In this document: positions 8,403 through 17,085 of the stretch, piece after piece
How the letters are laid out: the number at the start of each line of letters is the position of its first letter
Position numbering within the stretch: position 1 is the stretch's first letter
Assembly (NCBI RefSeq): GCF_030580675.1
Contig: NZ_JAUQUB010000005.1
Span: 1 to 64,000, forward strand
Origin: Antiquaquibacter soli
GTDB lineage: Bacteria; Actinomycetota; Actinomycetes; Actinomycetales; Microbacteriaceae
DNA length: 64,000 nucleotides
Direction: 5' to 3'
The notes under the pieces: generated by a model
Told to the model about the DNA's origin: nothing
The model's database searches: none
The model's input: only the letters and a program-made list of their open reading frames with translations
Program-made: the position numbers and the translations under genes

Positions 8403-9462
8403 GTTCGAGGCCGCGGGAGCCCACTTCGGCAACCCGCTCGTCGAGCAGCGCTCGCTCGCCGCGGGCGAGGCCGTCGTCGAGCTTCCCGACCGCTCCGTCG
8501 TCACCGTCACGGGCCCCGACCGCCTCTCGTGGCTGGACTCGCTGACGTCCCAGTCCATCGCGAGCCTTCAGCCCGGGGAGTCGGCCGAGACCCTGCTGCT
8601 CGACCCGACCGGCCGGCTCGAGCACGCGATGCGCGTCGTGGACGACGGGGAGACCACCTGGCTCCTCGTGGACGGGCCCGAGGGCGCGCCGCTCGCCGCC
8701 TGGCTCGACCGCATGCGCTTCATGCTCCGAGTCGAGGTCGCCGACCGCTCGGCGGAGTTCCTGACGGTGGGGGCCTTCGAGGGATCCGCCGCCGTTGAGC
8801 TCACGGAGCGGTTCGCCTCCGCACCGAACGGAGTGCCCCTCGTCTGGGCCGACCCGTGGCGCGAAGTCGTCGTCGGGGGCCACCAGTACTCGACGGCGAC
8901 GGAGCATCCGGCCGCCGACTGGACGTACCGCGAGGTCCTCGTCGCCCGCGGCACGGATCTTTCCTCCTTGCCTCACGCCGGCACCCTCGCGCTCGAGGCG
9001 CTGCGGGTTGCGGCGTGGCGGCCGCGGCTCTCGACCGAGGTCGACGAGCGGAGCATCCCGCACGAGCTCGACTGGCTCCGCAGCGCCGTGCACCTCAGCA
9101 AGGGCTGCTACCGCGGCCAGGAGACGATCGCCAAGGTGCACAACCTCGGGCACCCGCCGCGCCGGCTCGTGCTTCTGCACCTCGACGGCTCCGAGAGCCC
9201 GGTGCCGCCGCCCGCGGGGTCGCCCGTGCTGCTCGATGGGGCCGAGGTCGGTCGCGTCACCAGCCCCGCTCTGCACGCCGAGCTCGGCCCGATCGCGCTT
9301 GCCGTGGTGAAGCGCTCGGTGGACCCCGCTGCCGCGCTCGTGGTCGGGGGAGAGGTGCCGGTCGCCGCGTCGCAGGAGGTCATCGTCCCGACCGACGCGG
9401 GTGCCGAGGCGAACGTGCCCCGCCTGCCCAAGCTCGGCCGAGTGGCCCGACCCGCGAGCTAG
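8392..9462 (+). CDS. ygfZ: Folate-binding protein YgfZ / T-protein-like
   Basis: 356-residue member of the YgfZ/GcvT family, tetrahydrofolate-dependent factors needed for maturation or repair of certain iron-sulfur enzymes. The signature KGCYRGQE with its conserved Cys is present at about residues 237-244, followed by the C-terminal barrel. The N-terminal DRLSWLDSLTSQ motif of the folate-binding domain is near residue 43. Start GTG 8392 lies inside the last codons of the nitrobindin-like gene (11-bp overlap), implying coupled translation. Ends 3 bp before the next gene. Confidence 0.9.
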   Translation: MSTEFEAAGAHFGNPLVEQRSLAAGEAVVELPDRSVVTVTGPDRLSWLDSLTSQSIASLQPGESAETLLLDPTGRLEHAMRVVDDGETTWLLVDGPEGAPLAAWLDRMRFMLRVEVADRSAEFLTVGAFEGSAAVELTERFASAPNGVPLVWADPWREVVVGGHQYSTATEHPAADWTYREVLVARGTDLSSLPHAGTLALEALRVAAWRPRLSTEVDERSIPHELDWLRSAVHLSKGCYRGQETIAKVHNLGHPPRRLVLLHLDGSESPVPPPAGSPVLLDGAEVGRVTSPALHAELGPIALAVVKRSVDPAAALVVGGEVPVAASQEVIVPTDAGAEANVPRLPKLGRVARPAS

Positions 9463-9465
9463 GCC

Positions 9466-10578
9466 GTGGCGGACTCCGCGCCCCTGCGCCGGCTCGCACG
9501 CCGCGTTCACGTGCGCGCCCTCGTCTCGACGGGGTGGCGCCGGATGCTGGACTCCCTGCCTGCGGCGCTGCAGATCGTTCTCGCCGCCGTCGCCGCCTAC
9601 GCCATCGCCCACTGGGGGCTCGGCCATGCCGCCCCCCTCATCGCCGTGACGGTGACGATCACGACGCTCGGCCTCAACCGCGACGCGCGACCGCGCAAAG
9701 TTCTCGAGACCTCGATCGGCATCACGGTCGGCATCGCGCTCAGCGAGGTCGTCGTGCTCGTCGTGGGCAAGGGCTGGTGGCAGCTCGCCGTCGTGCTCTT
9801 CGCCACCCTCGCCGTGACGCGAGCGCTCTCCGCCAATCCCGCCTTCGCGATCGCCGCGGCGGTGCAGTCGAGCCTCGTGGTGCTCCTGCCCGATCCGGTC
9901 GGCGGCCCCTTCACCCGCTCGCTCGACGGCCTCGTGGCCGGGGCGGTCGCCCTCGCCGCGACGGCGCTCATCCCGCGGGATCCGCGCACGGCGGCGGCGC
10001 GGGATGCGCGGGTGCTGTTCTCGGTGTTCCGGGAGAGTATCGAGGGCCTGGCCGAGGGGGTGGCGAGAGCCGATCATCCCGCGACGGAGCTCGCCCTCGA
10101 GCGGCTGAGGCGCACCCAGTCGATGGTCGACGCGTGGACCTCGGCGCTCGACACCGCGCAGTCGATCGCCCGGATCTCGCCGTGGCTGCAGCGGCAACGG
10201 CCGGAGCTCGAGATGCAGGCGCGAGTCCTCCACGCCGCCGACCTCACGTCTCGGCACCTGCGCTCGATCGCCCGCCGCGTCACCGTGCTCGTCGAGGACG
10301 GGCACGAGCGCCCCGAGCTCGCCGGGCTCATCTCGGAGCTCGGCACGGGCATCCGGCTCCTCGGTCAGCAGGTGGAGGACCGCGAGCTCACCGGTGCGGC
10401 CCGCAGCGTCTTCGAGGATCTCGCGACGCGCCTCGACCCCGCCGTCATCGTTCCCGGCGGGGCGCTGCGCGAGGCGGTCGTCGTCGTGCTGATGCGGCCC
10501 CTCGTCGTCGACCTGCTCGTGGCGACCGGAATGGCCGCCGACGACGCGCGAGCGCTGCTGCCCCCGGTGGCGGACTAG
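9466..10578 (+). CDS. FUSC / aromatic-acid-exporter-type membrane protein
   Basis: 370-residue protein with an N-terminal block of about six membrane segments (residues about 30-165) and a long helical cytoplasmic C-terminal half (about 185-370). This matches the FUSC/ArAE class of putative exporters. The GTG start at 9466 follows the ygfZ stop by 3 bp, so it belongs to the same transcript. Its stop is shared with the convergent MFS gene: the palindrome CTAG at 10575-10578 supplies TAG on both strands. Substrate unknown. Confidence 0.75.
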   Translation: MADSAPLRRLARRVHVRALVSTGWRRMLDSLPAALQIVLAAVAAYAIAHWGLGHAAPLIAVTVTITTLGLNRDARPRKVLETSIGITVGIALSEVVVLVVGKGWWQLAVVLFATLAVTRALSANPAFAIAAAVQSSLVVLLPDPVGGPFTRSLDGLVAGAVALAATALIPRDPRTAAARDARVLFSVFRESIEGLAEGVARADHPATELALERLRRTQSMVDAWTSALDTAQSIARISPWLQRQRPELEMQARVLHAADLTSRHLRSIARRVTVLVEDGHERPELAGLISELGTGIRLLGQQVEDRELTGAARSVFEDLATRLDPAVIVPGGALREAVVVVLMRPLVVDLLVATGMAADDARALLPPVAD

Positions 10579-12023
10579 GCCGCGACCGGCACCGGCGTCT
10601 CGATCCCGGACGTGTCGTCGGCGGGGCGCCGACCGCGGCGGTAGGCGAGGATGCTGCCCACCACCGTCACGACGATCGCGCCGCTCCCGATGATCGCGAC
10701 AGTCAGGAACCCGGTCTCGTAGCCCTGCTCGGTGGGGATGCCCGCCGCCCCGACCGCGGACCCGGTGACGATGGCGGTCATGATCGCGACGCCGACGGAA
10801 CTGCCGATCGTGCGGAGGTTCGCGTTCATGCCGCTCGCGACGCCGGTCTCGGTCGCAGGAACCGACTGCACGACGACACTCGTGATCGCGGAGTACACGA
10901 TGCCGAGGCCGAAGCCGAAGACGGCGGCCTCGATCGCGACGAGCCACACCGTCGAGTGGATGAACGCGAGACCGAGGGTCGAGACGACGATGAGGCCCAT
11001 CGACCATGAGATCTGGGCGCGGAAGCCGAGCACCCGGCCGATCGGCCCGACGAGGAACCCGGCGATGCCCATGGTTGCGAGCATCGGCAGCATGAGCAGT
11101 CCCGACTGCGCGACCGTGAGGCCGAGCCCGTAGCCCGACGCGGCGGGCTCCTGCACGAATCGCGGGTAGTACGCGAACACCGCGAACATGACGGCGCCGA
11201 TGAGCACGGCGGCGGCGTTCATGGGCCAGATCGCGGGGCTCAGCATGGTGCGCATGTCGACGAGCGGCTCACGGGAGCGCCATTCGACGATCGCCCACGC
11301 CACGATCAGCGCCGCCGCGAGGGCGAAGAGCCCGACAACGAGCGGCGACCCCCAGCCCCACGTCGATCCTGAGCTCAACGGGAGCAGGAGCGCGACGAGC
11401 CATCCCGACAGCAGCAGGGCGGCGACGACGTTGAGGCGACCCGGCGCGCGGTCGGCCGACTCGGGGACGAGGAAGCGCACGAGGGCGGCGCCGGGGATGC
11501 TCAGGAGCAGCGGCACGACGAAGACCGCGCGCCAGCCGAACGCGGTGGAGATGGGACCGGCGAGGACGGCCCCCACTCCGCCGCCCACGGCGATGACGGC
11601 GGACATCCCGCCGATCGCCGACGGAACGCGGTCGCGGGGGAACGCCTCCCGAAGCAGCCCGAAGGCGAGCGGGAACATCGCCCCTCCGGCGCCCTGGATG
11701 ACGCGCGCGACGATGAGCACCCCGAGCGTGGGGGCGAGTGCGGCGAGGATGCTGCCGACGACCACACCCGCGATCGAGAACAGGAATACCCGTCGGCGAC
11801 CGACCATGTCGCCCACACGGCCGAGGAGCGGGGTCGCGACGGCGGCGGCGATGAGCCACGCGGTGACGGTCCAGGTGACGCCGGATGTGTCAGTGCCGAG
11901 ATCCTCCTGGATGAGCGGGAGGGCGGGCACGACGAGGTTCTGGAGGGTGGTGAATCCGGCGACGCTCAAGGCGAGGGCCGCGAAGGTGCGACGCGGGGTC
12001 GCGGGGGCGGGGGTGACGGTCAT
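10575..12023 (-). CDS. MFS exporter, DHA2 (EmrB/QacA) family
   Basis: 482-residue transporter with about 14 membrane segments and DHA2-type motifs. Motif A is LGRVGDMVGRRRVF in the loop after helix 2, and motif C-like GPISTAFGWRAVFVV lies in helix 5-6. Members export drugs or toxic compounds using the proton gradient. It is transcribed divergently from a TetR-family gene. The 134-bp gap holds two inverted repeats that are probable operators, so this exporter is probably derepressed when its regulator binds a ligand. The start ATG at 12023 follows a TAAGGA ribosome site. Its stop shares the CTAG palindrome with the convergent FUSC gene. Confidence 0.88.
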   Translation of the reverse strand: MTVTPAPATPRRTFAALALSVAGFTTLQNLVVPALPLIQEDLGTDTSGVTWTVTAWLIAAAVATPLLGRVGDMVGRRRVFLFSIAGVVVGSILAALAPTLGVLIVARVIQGAGGAMFPLAFGLLREAFPRDRVPSAIGGMSAVIAVGGGVGAVLAGPISTAFGWRAVFVVPLLLSIPGAALVRFLVPESADRAPGRLNVVAALLLSGWLVALLLPLSSGSTWGWGSPLVVGLFALAAALIVAWAIVEWRSREPLVDMRTMLSPAIWPMNAAAVLIGAVMFAVFAYYPRFVQEPAASGYGLGLTVAQSGLLMLPMLATMGIAGFLVGPIGRVLGFRAQISWSMGLIVVSTLGLAFIHSTVWLVAIEAAVFGFGLGIVYSAITSVVVQSVPATETGVASGMNANLRTIGSSVGVAIMTAIVTGSAVGAAGIPTEQGYETGFLTVAIIGSGAIVVTVVGSILAYRRGRRPADDTSGIETPVPVAA

Positions 12024-12084
12024 GGGGTCCTTACCGAACGGAAGACACCTCGGGTGGAGGGTCGTATGATGGAGCAGACCCTTT

Positions 12085-12127
12085 CGGAGGGTCCCTCCGC
12101 TTAGTACCGTACCGGAGGGAGCCTCCG
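12085..12127. promoter_or_regulatory. Paired TetR operators between the MFS exporter and its regulator
   Basis: Two related inverted repeats: CGGAGGG-T-CCCTCCG (12085-12099) and CGGAGG-GAG-CCTCCG (12113-12127). Both span 15 bp and their centres are 28 bp apart. They lie in the gap between the divergent MFS and TetR genes, where a TetR dimer would cover both promoters. Confidence 0.8.
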
Positions 12128-12157
12128 TTTCGCAACCCGCAGGACGGAGGCACCGCC

Positions 12158-12715
12158 GTGACGACCATCGATGACGTGGTCCGCCGCCCCCAGCGCGCCG
12201 ACGCCCGCCGCAACTTCGATGCCCTGCTCGCTGCCGCGCGCGACGTGTTCGCCCAGGACGGTGCCCAGGGGTCCCTCGAGGAGATCGCCCGACGGGCGGG
12301 AGTCGGCATCGGGACCCTCTACCGCAACTTCGCCACCCGCGAGGACCTCCTCGAAGCGGTCTACGTCGGCGAGATCCAAGCGCTCGTGCGGGTGGCGGAG
12401 TCAGTGGAGTCCGCCGAACCCTGGTCGGCGCTCGAGACCTGGTTGCTGCGCTTCACCGAGTATCTGCGCACCAAGCGCGCCCTCGTCGAAGGACTCAACC
12501 GCGACTCCGAGGTGATGGCCGTCTGCCGCGCCACGATGTACTCCGCGGGCCGGCCCATCCTCGACCGGGCACAAGCTGCCGGGGTCGCGCGGGCCGACAT
12601 CTCCATCGAGGACGCGGTGCGGATGCTCGCCGGGGTCTCGGGCGCGGCGTTCGACAGCCCCGAGCAGCGGGCCCGCGTCCTGAGCATCGCGATCGACGCT
12701 CTACGAGCGCGCTAG
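12158..12715 (+). CDS. TetR-family repressor
   Basis: 185-residue regulator. The N-terminal helix-turn-helix is clear (LEEIARRAGVGIGTLYRNF, about residues 40-58, with the TetR signature GTLYRNF followed by REDLLEAVY). A helical ligand-binding domain follows. GTG start at 12158 with GGAGG 8-9 nt upstream. Divergent from the MFS exporter; two palindromes in the gap are its likely sites, so it probably represses both the exporter and itself. The ligand cannot be inferred. Confidence 0.9.
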   Translation: MTTIDDVVRRPQRADARRNFDALLAAARDVFAQDGAQGSLEEIARRAGVGIGTLYRNFATREDLLEAVYVGEIQALVRVAESVESAEPWSALETWLLRFTEYLRTKRALVEGLNRDSEVMAVCRATMYSAGRPILDRAQAAGVARADISIEDAVRMLAGVSGAAFDSPEQRARVLSIAIDALRAR

Positions 12716-12740
12716 CCGCGCCTCCCCACGCCTCGGGCGG

Positions 12741-13505
12741 CTACGCCGGCGCGACCGAGGCCCACGCGACCGTGAGCTCGCCCAGTCGCCAGCGTGAGCG
12801 GCCGCCCGTTACGGGCCATCCCGCATCCTTCATCGACTGCGCGACCGCGACCCAGCGCTGCGCGGGGGAGTAGACGCCGAGGCCCGCGTGCGTCGCCCAC
12901 TGCCGGTCGAGGTCGCGGAGGAAATCGTGGATGCGCTCGCCGGGCACATTCCGGTGGATCAGGGCCTTGGGCAGTCGCTCCGCGACAACGCTCGGCCTCT
13001 CGAGCGACGGCAGGTGCAGCGAGATGCTGAAGCTCTGGGGGCCGTCGGCCGTGACATCCACCCAGCTCGCCACCCGGCCGACCTCGTTGCACGTGCCCTC
13101 GACGAGCACGCCGCCGGGCTCCAGCCTCTCGACCATGAGCCGCCACGCTCCCGCGACCTCGCTCTCGTCGTACTGCCGCAGCACGTTGAGCGCGCGGATG
13201 ACGGTGGGTCGGTCGCCCGGGACCTCGAAGCCGCCGAGCCGGAAACTGACACCCGGGCGCTCGAAGGGCTTCGCGATCGCGACGCGCGCGGGGTCGATCT
13301 CGATGCCGACGACCCGAACCTCAGGACGGACGCGACTGAGCCGTTGATGAAGTTCGAGCGTGGTCGTCGCGGACGCCCCGTACCCGAGGTCGACGACGAG
13401 CGGATGCTCGGCCCGTCGTAGCGCGGGCAGCTGCGCGATCCACCGGTCGATGCGGCGGAGCCGGTTGGTTCCGGTGGTTCCGCGGGTGACCTGGCCGATG
13501 GGCAT
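12741..13505 (-). CDS. SAM-dependent methyltransferase (class I)
   Basis: 254-residue protein with a Rossmann-type SAM site: motif I VVDLGYGASATTT near residue 40 and the acidic strand-2 end VVGIEIDPARV near residue 72. The later segment ERLEPGGVLVEGTCNEVGR resembles motif post-IV in small-molecule methyltransferases. The start ATG at 13505 was preferred over an in-frame extension to 13772, which would overlap the divergent gene at 13569. Substrate unknown. Confidence 0.72.
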   Translation of the reverse strand: MPIGQVTRGTTGTNRLRRIDRWIAQLPALRRAEHPLVVDLGYGASATTTLELHQRLSRVRPEVRVVGIEIDPARVAIAKPFERPGVSFRLGGFEVPGDRPTVIRALNVLRQYDESEVAGAWRLMVERLEPGGVLVEGTCNEVGRVASWVDVTADGPQSFSISLHLPSLERPSVVAERLPKALIHRNVPGERIHDFLRDLDRQWATHAGLGVYSPAQRWVAVAQSMKDAGWPVTGGRSRWRLGELTVAWASVAPA

Positions 13506-13568
13506 ACCACTAGTGTGCCCTGTGGACAATGCCGGGCGCCGTCCGAGCCCACCGCCTAATCTCGCCTG

Positions 13569-14036
13569 GTGACAGAGTTTCGACGAACCGCGGGGGTGAG
13601 GTGGGGCGCCGCCCCGCGGGTCGTCCGCGTCCGGCTGGAGGGCGCTCCCGGTGCCACCGTCTTGACCGTCGACGATCGTCCGGTTGCCGACGACTCGGCC
13701 GCAGCAGTGAACCGTCTCGCGGATCGGCGGGTGCGCACGGTCGAGCTCTCCCTCGCCAACGCTGGCTACCACGCCGATCCGGAGTCGCGCAGGCTGCTCC
13801 TCGATGCCGAGGTCTGGGACGATCTCGACACGCCGCGATCGCCGCGGACGGCCCTCGGCCTCGTCGTGGAGGCGCTCGCCGTGCGACGCGCACAGGGGCT
13901 CGAGCCCTTCGCGATCGTCTCGGGCGACGAAGCGGGCGATCTCACTCGTCGCGTCGTCGTGCAGTTCGCTGCGCTGCGCAGCCCCGAGCTGGGCGAGTGG
14001 GTCTCCGCCGCCGTCCCGTTCCCCGAGGTCTTCTGA
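13569..14036 (+). CDS. Conserved protein of unknown function
   Basis: 155-residue protein without a recognised domain. It looks soluble and alpha/beta, with no membrane segment. A TAATCT -10 element at 13557-13562 ends exactly 6 nt before the GTG start, so a leaderless mRNA is expected. It is divergent from the methyltransferase (63-bp gap) and lies 50 bp upstream of gpmA, which has its own promoter. Confidence 0.7.
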   Translation: MTEFRRTAGVRWGAAPRVVRVRLEGAPGATVLTVDDRPVADDSAAAVNRLADRRVRTVELSLANAGYHADPESRRLLLDAEVWDDLDTPRSPRTALGLVVEALAVRRAQGLEPFAIVSGDEAGDLTRRVVVQFAALRSPELGEWVSAAVPFPEVF

Positions 14037-14086
14037 CCCGGCGGGCGGAGGCGCCCGTTCCCCGAGCGGTCGCTACGCTAGAGGCC

Positions 14087-14830
14087 ATGACCTTCACGCT
14101 CATCCTCCTCCGTCACGGCAACTCCGACTGGAACCAGAAGAACCTCTTCACCGGCTGGGTGGATGTGCGACTGAGCGACCAGGGTGTCGCGGAGGCGAAG
14201 CGCGCCGGCGAGTTGCTCGCCGAGTCCGGTCTGAAGCCCGACGTGCTGTACACGAGCGTGTTGACCCGCGCGATCCAGACGGCGAACCTCGCGCTCGAGG
14301 TCGCCGATCGGCTGTGGATCCCGGTCAAGCGCAGCTGGCGGCTCAACGAGCGCCACTACGGTGCGCTTCAGGGTCTCGACAAGGCCGAGACGCTGGAGAA
14401 GTACGGTCCCGAGCTCTTCCAGACCTGGCGCCGCAGCTTCGACACCCCGCCGCCGCCGCTCGACGACGACGCCGAGTACTCGCAGGTGCACGACGAGCGG
14501 TACCAGGGCATCGACGGCGAGATCCCCCGCACCGAGAGCCTCAAGATCGTGATCGACCGGATGCTTCCCTACTGGTTCTCCGACATCACTGTCGACCTCG
14601 CCGCAGGCAAGACGGTGCTCGTCACGGCGCACGGCAATTCCCTCCGCGCCCTCGTCAAGCACCTCGACGGCATCTCGGACGAGGATATCGCCGAGCTCAA
14701 CATCCCCACGGGCATCCCGCTCGTCTACGAGCTCGACAACAACTTCATTCCCACCGGCCCGGCTCGCTACCTCGACCCCGAGGCGGCGGCTGCGGGGGCC
14801 GCGGCCGTGGCGGCGCAGGGCAAGAAGTAG
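14087..14830 (+). CDS. gpmA: 2,3-bisphosphoglycerate-dependent phosphoglycerate mutase
   Basis: 247-residue glycolytic mutase that interconverts 3- and 2-phosphoglycerate. It carries the phosphohistidine motif [10 protein letters not shown] (His-10), the family segment [16 protein letters not shown] with the general acid Glu, and the second catalytic His in [21 protein letters not shown] -10 element at 14074-14079 lies 7 nt before the ATG, so the transcript should be leaderless. In mycobacteria gpm1 is close to senX3-regX3, as here. A 65-bp palindromic repeat follows the stop. Confidence 0.96.
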   Translation: MTFTLILLRHGNSDWNQKNLFTGWVDVRLSDQGVAEAKRAGELLAESGLKPDVLYTSVLTRAIQTANLALEVADRLWIPVKRSWRLNERHYGALQGLDKAETLEKYGPELFQTWRRSFDTPPPPLDDDAEYSQVHDERYQGIDGEIPRTESLKIVIDRMLPYWFSDITVDLAAGKTVLVTAHGNSLRALVKHLDGISDEDIAELNIPTGIPLVYELDNNFIPTGPARYLDPEAAAAGAAAVAAQGKK

Positions 14831-14845
14831 TCGAGTTCCCGCGCC

Positions 14846-14910
14846 GAGTGGCGAGTTCCGCCCCTTCCTGCCTTCACTGAAGGCTCGCTAAGGGGCGCAA
14901 CTCGCCACTC
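14846..14910. repeat. 65-bp palindromic intergenic repeat, copy 1
   Basis: 65-bp imperfect palindrome beginning GAGTGGCGAGTTCCGC and ending GCAACTCGCCACTC. The outer arms extend perfectly to CGCCGAGTGGCGAGTT (14842-14857) / AACTCGCCACTCGGCG (14899-14914), with an inner stem GCCCCTT/AAGGGGC. It lies between the convergent 3' ends of gpmA and the 90-residue gene. Three more copies of the same length occur at 45888, 45980 and 57778. Confidence 0.85.
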
Positions 14911-14930
14911 GGCGAATCAGGGGTGTCGAG

Positions 14931-15203
14931 CTACCGCTCCACGTCCCCGTCGAGCTCGTCGTTCTCCAGGACCGTTTCCGCGCCGCCGAGCTCGTCGCCG
15001 CCCTGGATGAGGCTGTCGCCGGCGAGGTCGGGGGAGAGGAGGGTGTCCTCGCTGCCCTCGCCCGCCGCATCCCCGATCGCGGTGTCCGGCGGGGTGGGGT
15101 CCTCGGGTGGCGAGACGGACTCTCCGCCGCCGCCCACGGGGCTCTCCTCGTCGATCGGAAGACCGGTGTCCGGGTCGATTGGGGTGCTGTTCGTGTCGCT
15201 CAT
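14931..15203 (-). CDS. Small acidic, probably disordered protein
   Basis: 90-residue protein rich in Asp, Glu, Gly, Pro and Ser (MSDTNSTPIDPDTGLPIDEE at the start), with few hydrophobic residues and no recognised domain. It is probably unstructured. ATG start at 15203. It faces gpmA tail-to-tail across a 65-bp repeat and is divergent from the 115-residue gene at 15297. Function unknown. Confidence 0.6.
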   Translation of the reverse strand: MSDTNSTPIDPDTGLPIDEESPVGGGGESVSPPEDPTPPDTAIGDAAGEGSEDTLLSPDLAGDSLIQGGDELGGAETVLENDELDGDVER

Positions 15204-15296
15204 AGCCCCAGTCGACGCCGGGCGACGGGCATCCGCAAGGGGGTGGACACGCCCGCCGACCGCGCCTATCGTGGCCTGCCTGCGGAAGGAGCACGG

Positions 15297-15644
15297 ATGA
15301 CCGCGAAGCTCAACAAGGCAGCCCTCGAGCACGCCCGATCCCTCGTCAAGAAAGGCAAGGTGGTCCGTGACGAGCGCGATGACTGGAGCGAACACGCCCC
15401 TAGCGCGGACGACGAGAACAGCTTCATCGACAAGCACGGGTGGGAGGACTTCGCCGAATGGCACCTGGGCGAGGATGCCGACGCCTCCGAGGAGACGAAG
15501 GGACGTTTCAGCTTCCCCTTCGGCGACTTCACGAGGGTGCACCGGTGCGCCGTGATCTCCCTCGAGAGCCGCGCGGCCCAGTTCGACCACGACGACATCG
15601 CGAAGGCGACGAAGGAGCTCCTCGAGCTCATCGACGAGGGCTGA
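15297..15644 (+). CDS. Conserved small protein of unknown function
   Basis: 115-residue soluble protein, charged and rich in Asp/Glu/Lys, with the central segment [19 protein letters not shown] and the strand-like [20 protein letters not shown]. No catalytic motif was identified. ATG start behind a strong GGAAGGAG site; a TATCGT -10 candidate lies about 25 bp upstream. Its TGA abuts the sdaA stop on the other strand in the palindrome TGATCA (15642-15647). Confidence 0.72.
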   Translation: MTAKLNKAALEHARSLVKKGKVVRDERDDWSEHAPSADDENSFIDKHGWEDFAEWHLGEDADASEETKGRFSFPFGDFTRVHRCAVISLESRAAQFDHDDIAKATKELLELIDEG

Positions 15645-16997
15645 TCAGCACTCGACGACGTTGACGGCGAGACCGCCCTCGCTCGTCTCCTTGTACTTCG
15701 TCGACATGTCGAGGCCGGTCTGCCGCATCGTCTCCACGACGGTGTCGAGCGAGACGTAGTGCGACCCGTCGCCGCGCATCGCGAGCCGGGCGGCGGTGAC
15801 CGCGGTCGAGGCGGCGATCGCGTTGCGCTCGATGCACGGAATCTGCACGAGCCCGCCGACGGGGTCGCACGTGAGGCCCAGGTGGTGCTCCATCGCGATC
15901 TCGGCGGCGTTCTCCACTTGCGCGGGGGTTCCGCCCATCACCGCAGTGAGGCCGCCCGCCGCCATCGCGCACGCCGAGCCGACCTCCGCCTGGCAGCCGC
16001 CCTCCGCACCGGAGATCGAGGCGTTCGCCTTGAAGAGCGAGCCGAGGGCGGTGGCGGTGAGCAGGAATTCCCGCATCCCGGGAGCGGGGTCATCCGTGGG
16101 GCACACGAACTCCGCCCAGTAGCGGGCGACGGCCGGCAGGATGCCCGCCGCCCCATTCGTCGGAGCCGTAACCACTCGACCGCCCGACGCGTTCTCCTCG
16201 TTCACGGCGAGGGCGAACGCGGCGAGCCATTCGCCCGGGAGCACCGGTCCGCTGTGCGCGTCCGACTCGAGCTGCTCACGGATCAGCCCCGCCCGCCGCT
16301 TCACCCCCAGGATGCCCGGCAGCGTGCCCGAGGCGTGAAGGCCGGCGGTGATGCAGTCGTCCATCGCGCGCCAGATCGAGTCGAGCCCGGCATCCACCTC
16401 GGCCGGGGAGCGGCGGGACTCCTCGTTGACGCGCGCGACGGCGGCGATCGTCGTGCCCTCGAGTTCGCAGAGCGCGAGCAGGCCGTCCGCGCTCGAGAAC
16501 GCCATCGGGTACGACGCCGACGGTGCCTCCGCGGCGCCCTCGCGGCGGATGAATCCACCCCCGATCGAGTAGTAGGTCTCCCGCGCGATCTCCGCGCCTG
16601 CCGCGTCGATCGCGCTAAGCGTGAGGGCGTTCGGATGCCCGGGCAGCCTGGTCCGCGGCTCGAAGCGCACATCGGCCCGCTCGAACCGCACCGGGTGCAC
16701 TCCCGCGAGCATGAGCGCGTTTCCGTCCAGCCAGTCGGACCACGAGGCGCGCACCTGCTCGGGGTGCACCGTCTCCGGGGAGAAGCCCTGCAACCCGGAG
16801 ACGATCGCGTCGGGCGTGCCGTGACCGAGGCCGGTGGCCCCGAGGGAGCCGAACAGGTCGCACGTGACACGGGCGGGTCGGGCATCCGCGACGCGCAGCG
16901 CGAAATCGCGGGCCGCCCGCATGGGGCCGACTGTGTGCGAGCTCGAGGGCCCCACGCCGATGGAGAACAACTCGAACGCGGAGACGTAGGCGCTCAT
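15645..16997 (-). CDS. sdaA: L-serine ammonia-lyase (iron-sulfur serine dehydratase)
   Basis: 450-residue single-chain L-serine dehydratase that converts serine to pyruvate and ammonia with a [4Fe-4S] cluster. The N-terminal beta domain begins [19 protein letters not shown]. The C-terminal alpha domain has the substrate motif [17 protein letters not shown]. Cysteines suited to cluster binding are in [16 protein letters not shown] and [25 protein letters not shown] -10 (17010-17005) ends 7 nt before the ATG, predicting a leaderless transcript. A longer in-frame reading from 17057 is rejected for that reason. Confidence 0.95.
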   Translation of the reverse strand: MSAYVSAFELFSIGVGPSSSHTVGPMRAARDFALRVADARPARVTCDLFGSLGATGLGHGTPDAIVSGLQGFSPETVHPEQVRASWSDWLDGNALMLAGVHPVRFERADVRFEPRTRLPGHPNALTLSAIDAAGAEIARETYYSIGGGFIRREGAAEAPSASYPMAFSSADGLLALCELEGTTIAAVARVNEESRRSPAEVDAGLDSIWRAMDDCITAGLHASGTLPGILGVKRRAGLIREQLESDAHSGPVLPGEWLAAFALAVNEENASGGRVVTAPTNGAAGILPAVARYWAEFVCPTDDPAPGMREFLLTATALGSLFKANASISGAEGGCQAEVGSACAMAAGGLTAVMGGTPAQVENAAEIAMEHHLGLTCDPVGGLVQIPCIERNAIAASTAVTAARLAMRGDGSHYVSLDTVVETMRQTGLDMSTKYKETSEGGLAVNVVEC

Positions 16998-17046
16998 GCA
17001 TTCGAGAGTACGCGGTGCACTGCGGGAGGGCGAGTGGCCTCCCACA

Positions 17047-17081
17047 GGCCCGTCCACCGCACCGAGTGCGATGGACGGGCC
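17047..17081. terminator. Hairpin after rtcB
   Basis: Perfect 10-bp inverted repeat GGCCCGTCCA (17047-17056) / TGGACGGGCC (17072-17081), extended by an inner CGCAC/GTGCG stem. It starts 4 bp past the rtcB stop on the minus strand. No T-run follows, so it is a strong hairpin but not a textbook intrinsic terminator. Confidence 0.7.
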
Positions 17082-17085
17082 GGTG

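Noticed and set aside
13506-13772. N-terminal extension of the methyltransferase
   Set aside because: It would overlap the divergent 13569 gene and lacks a SAM-fold sequence; ATG 13505 is the natural start.
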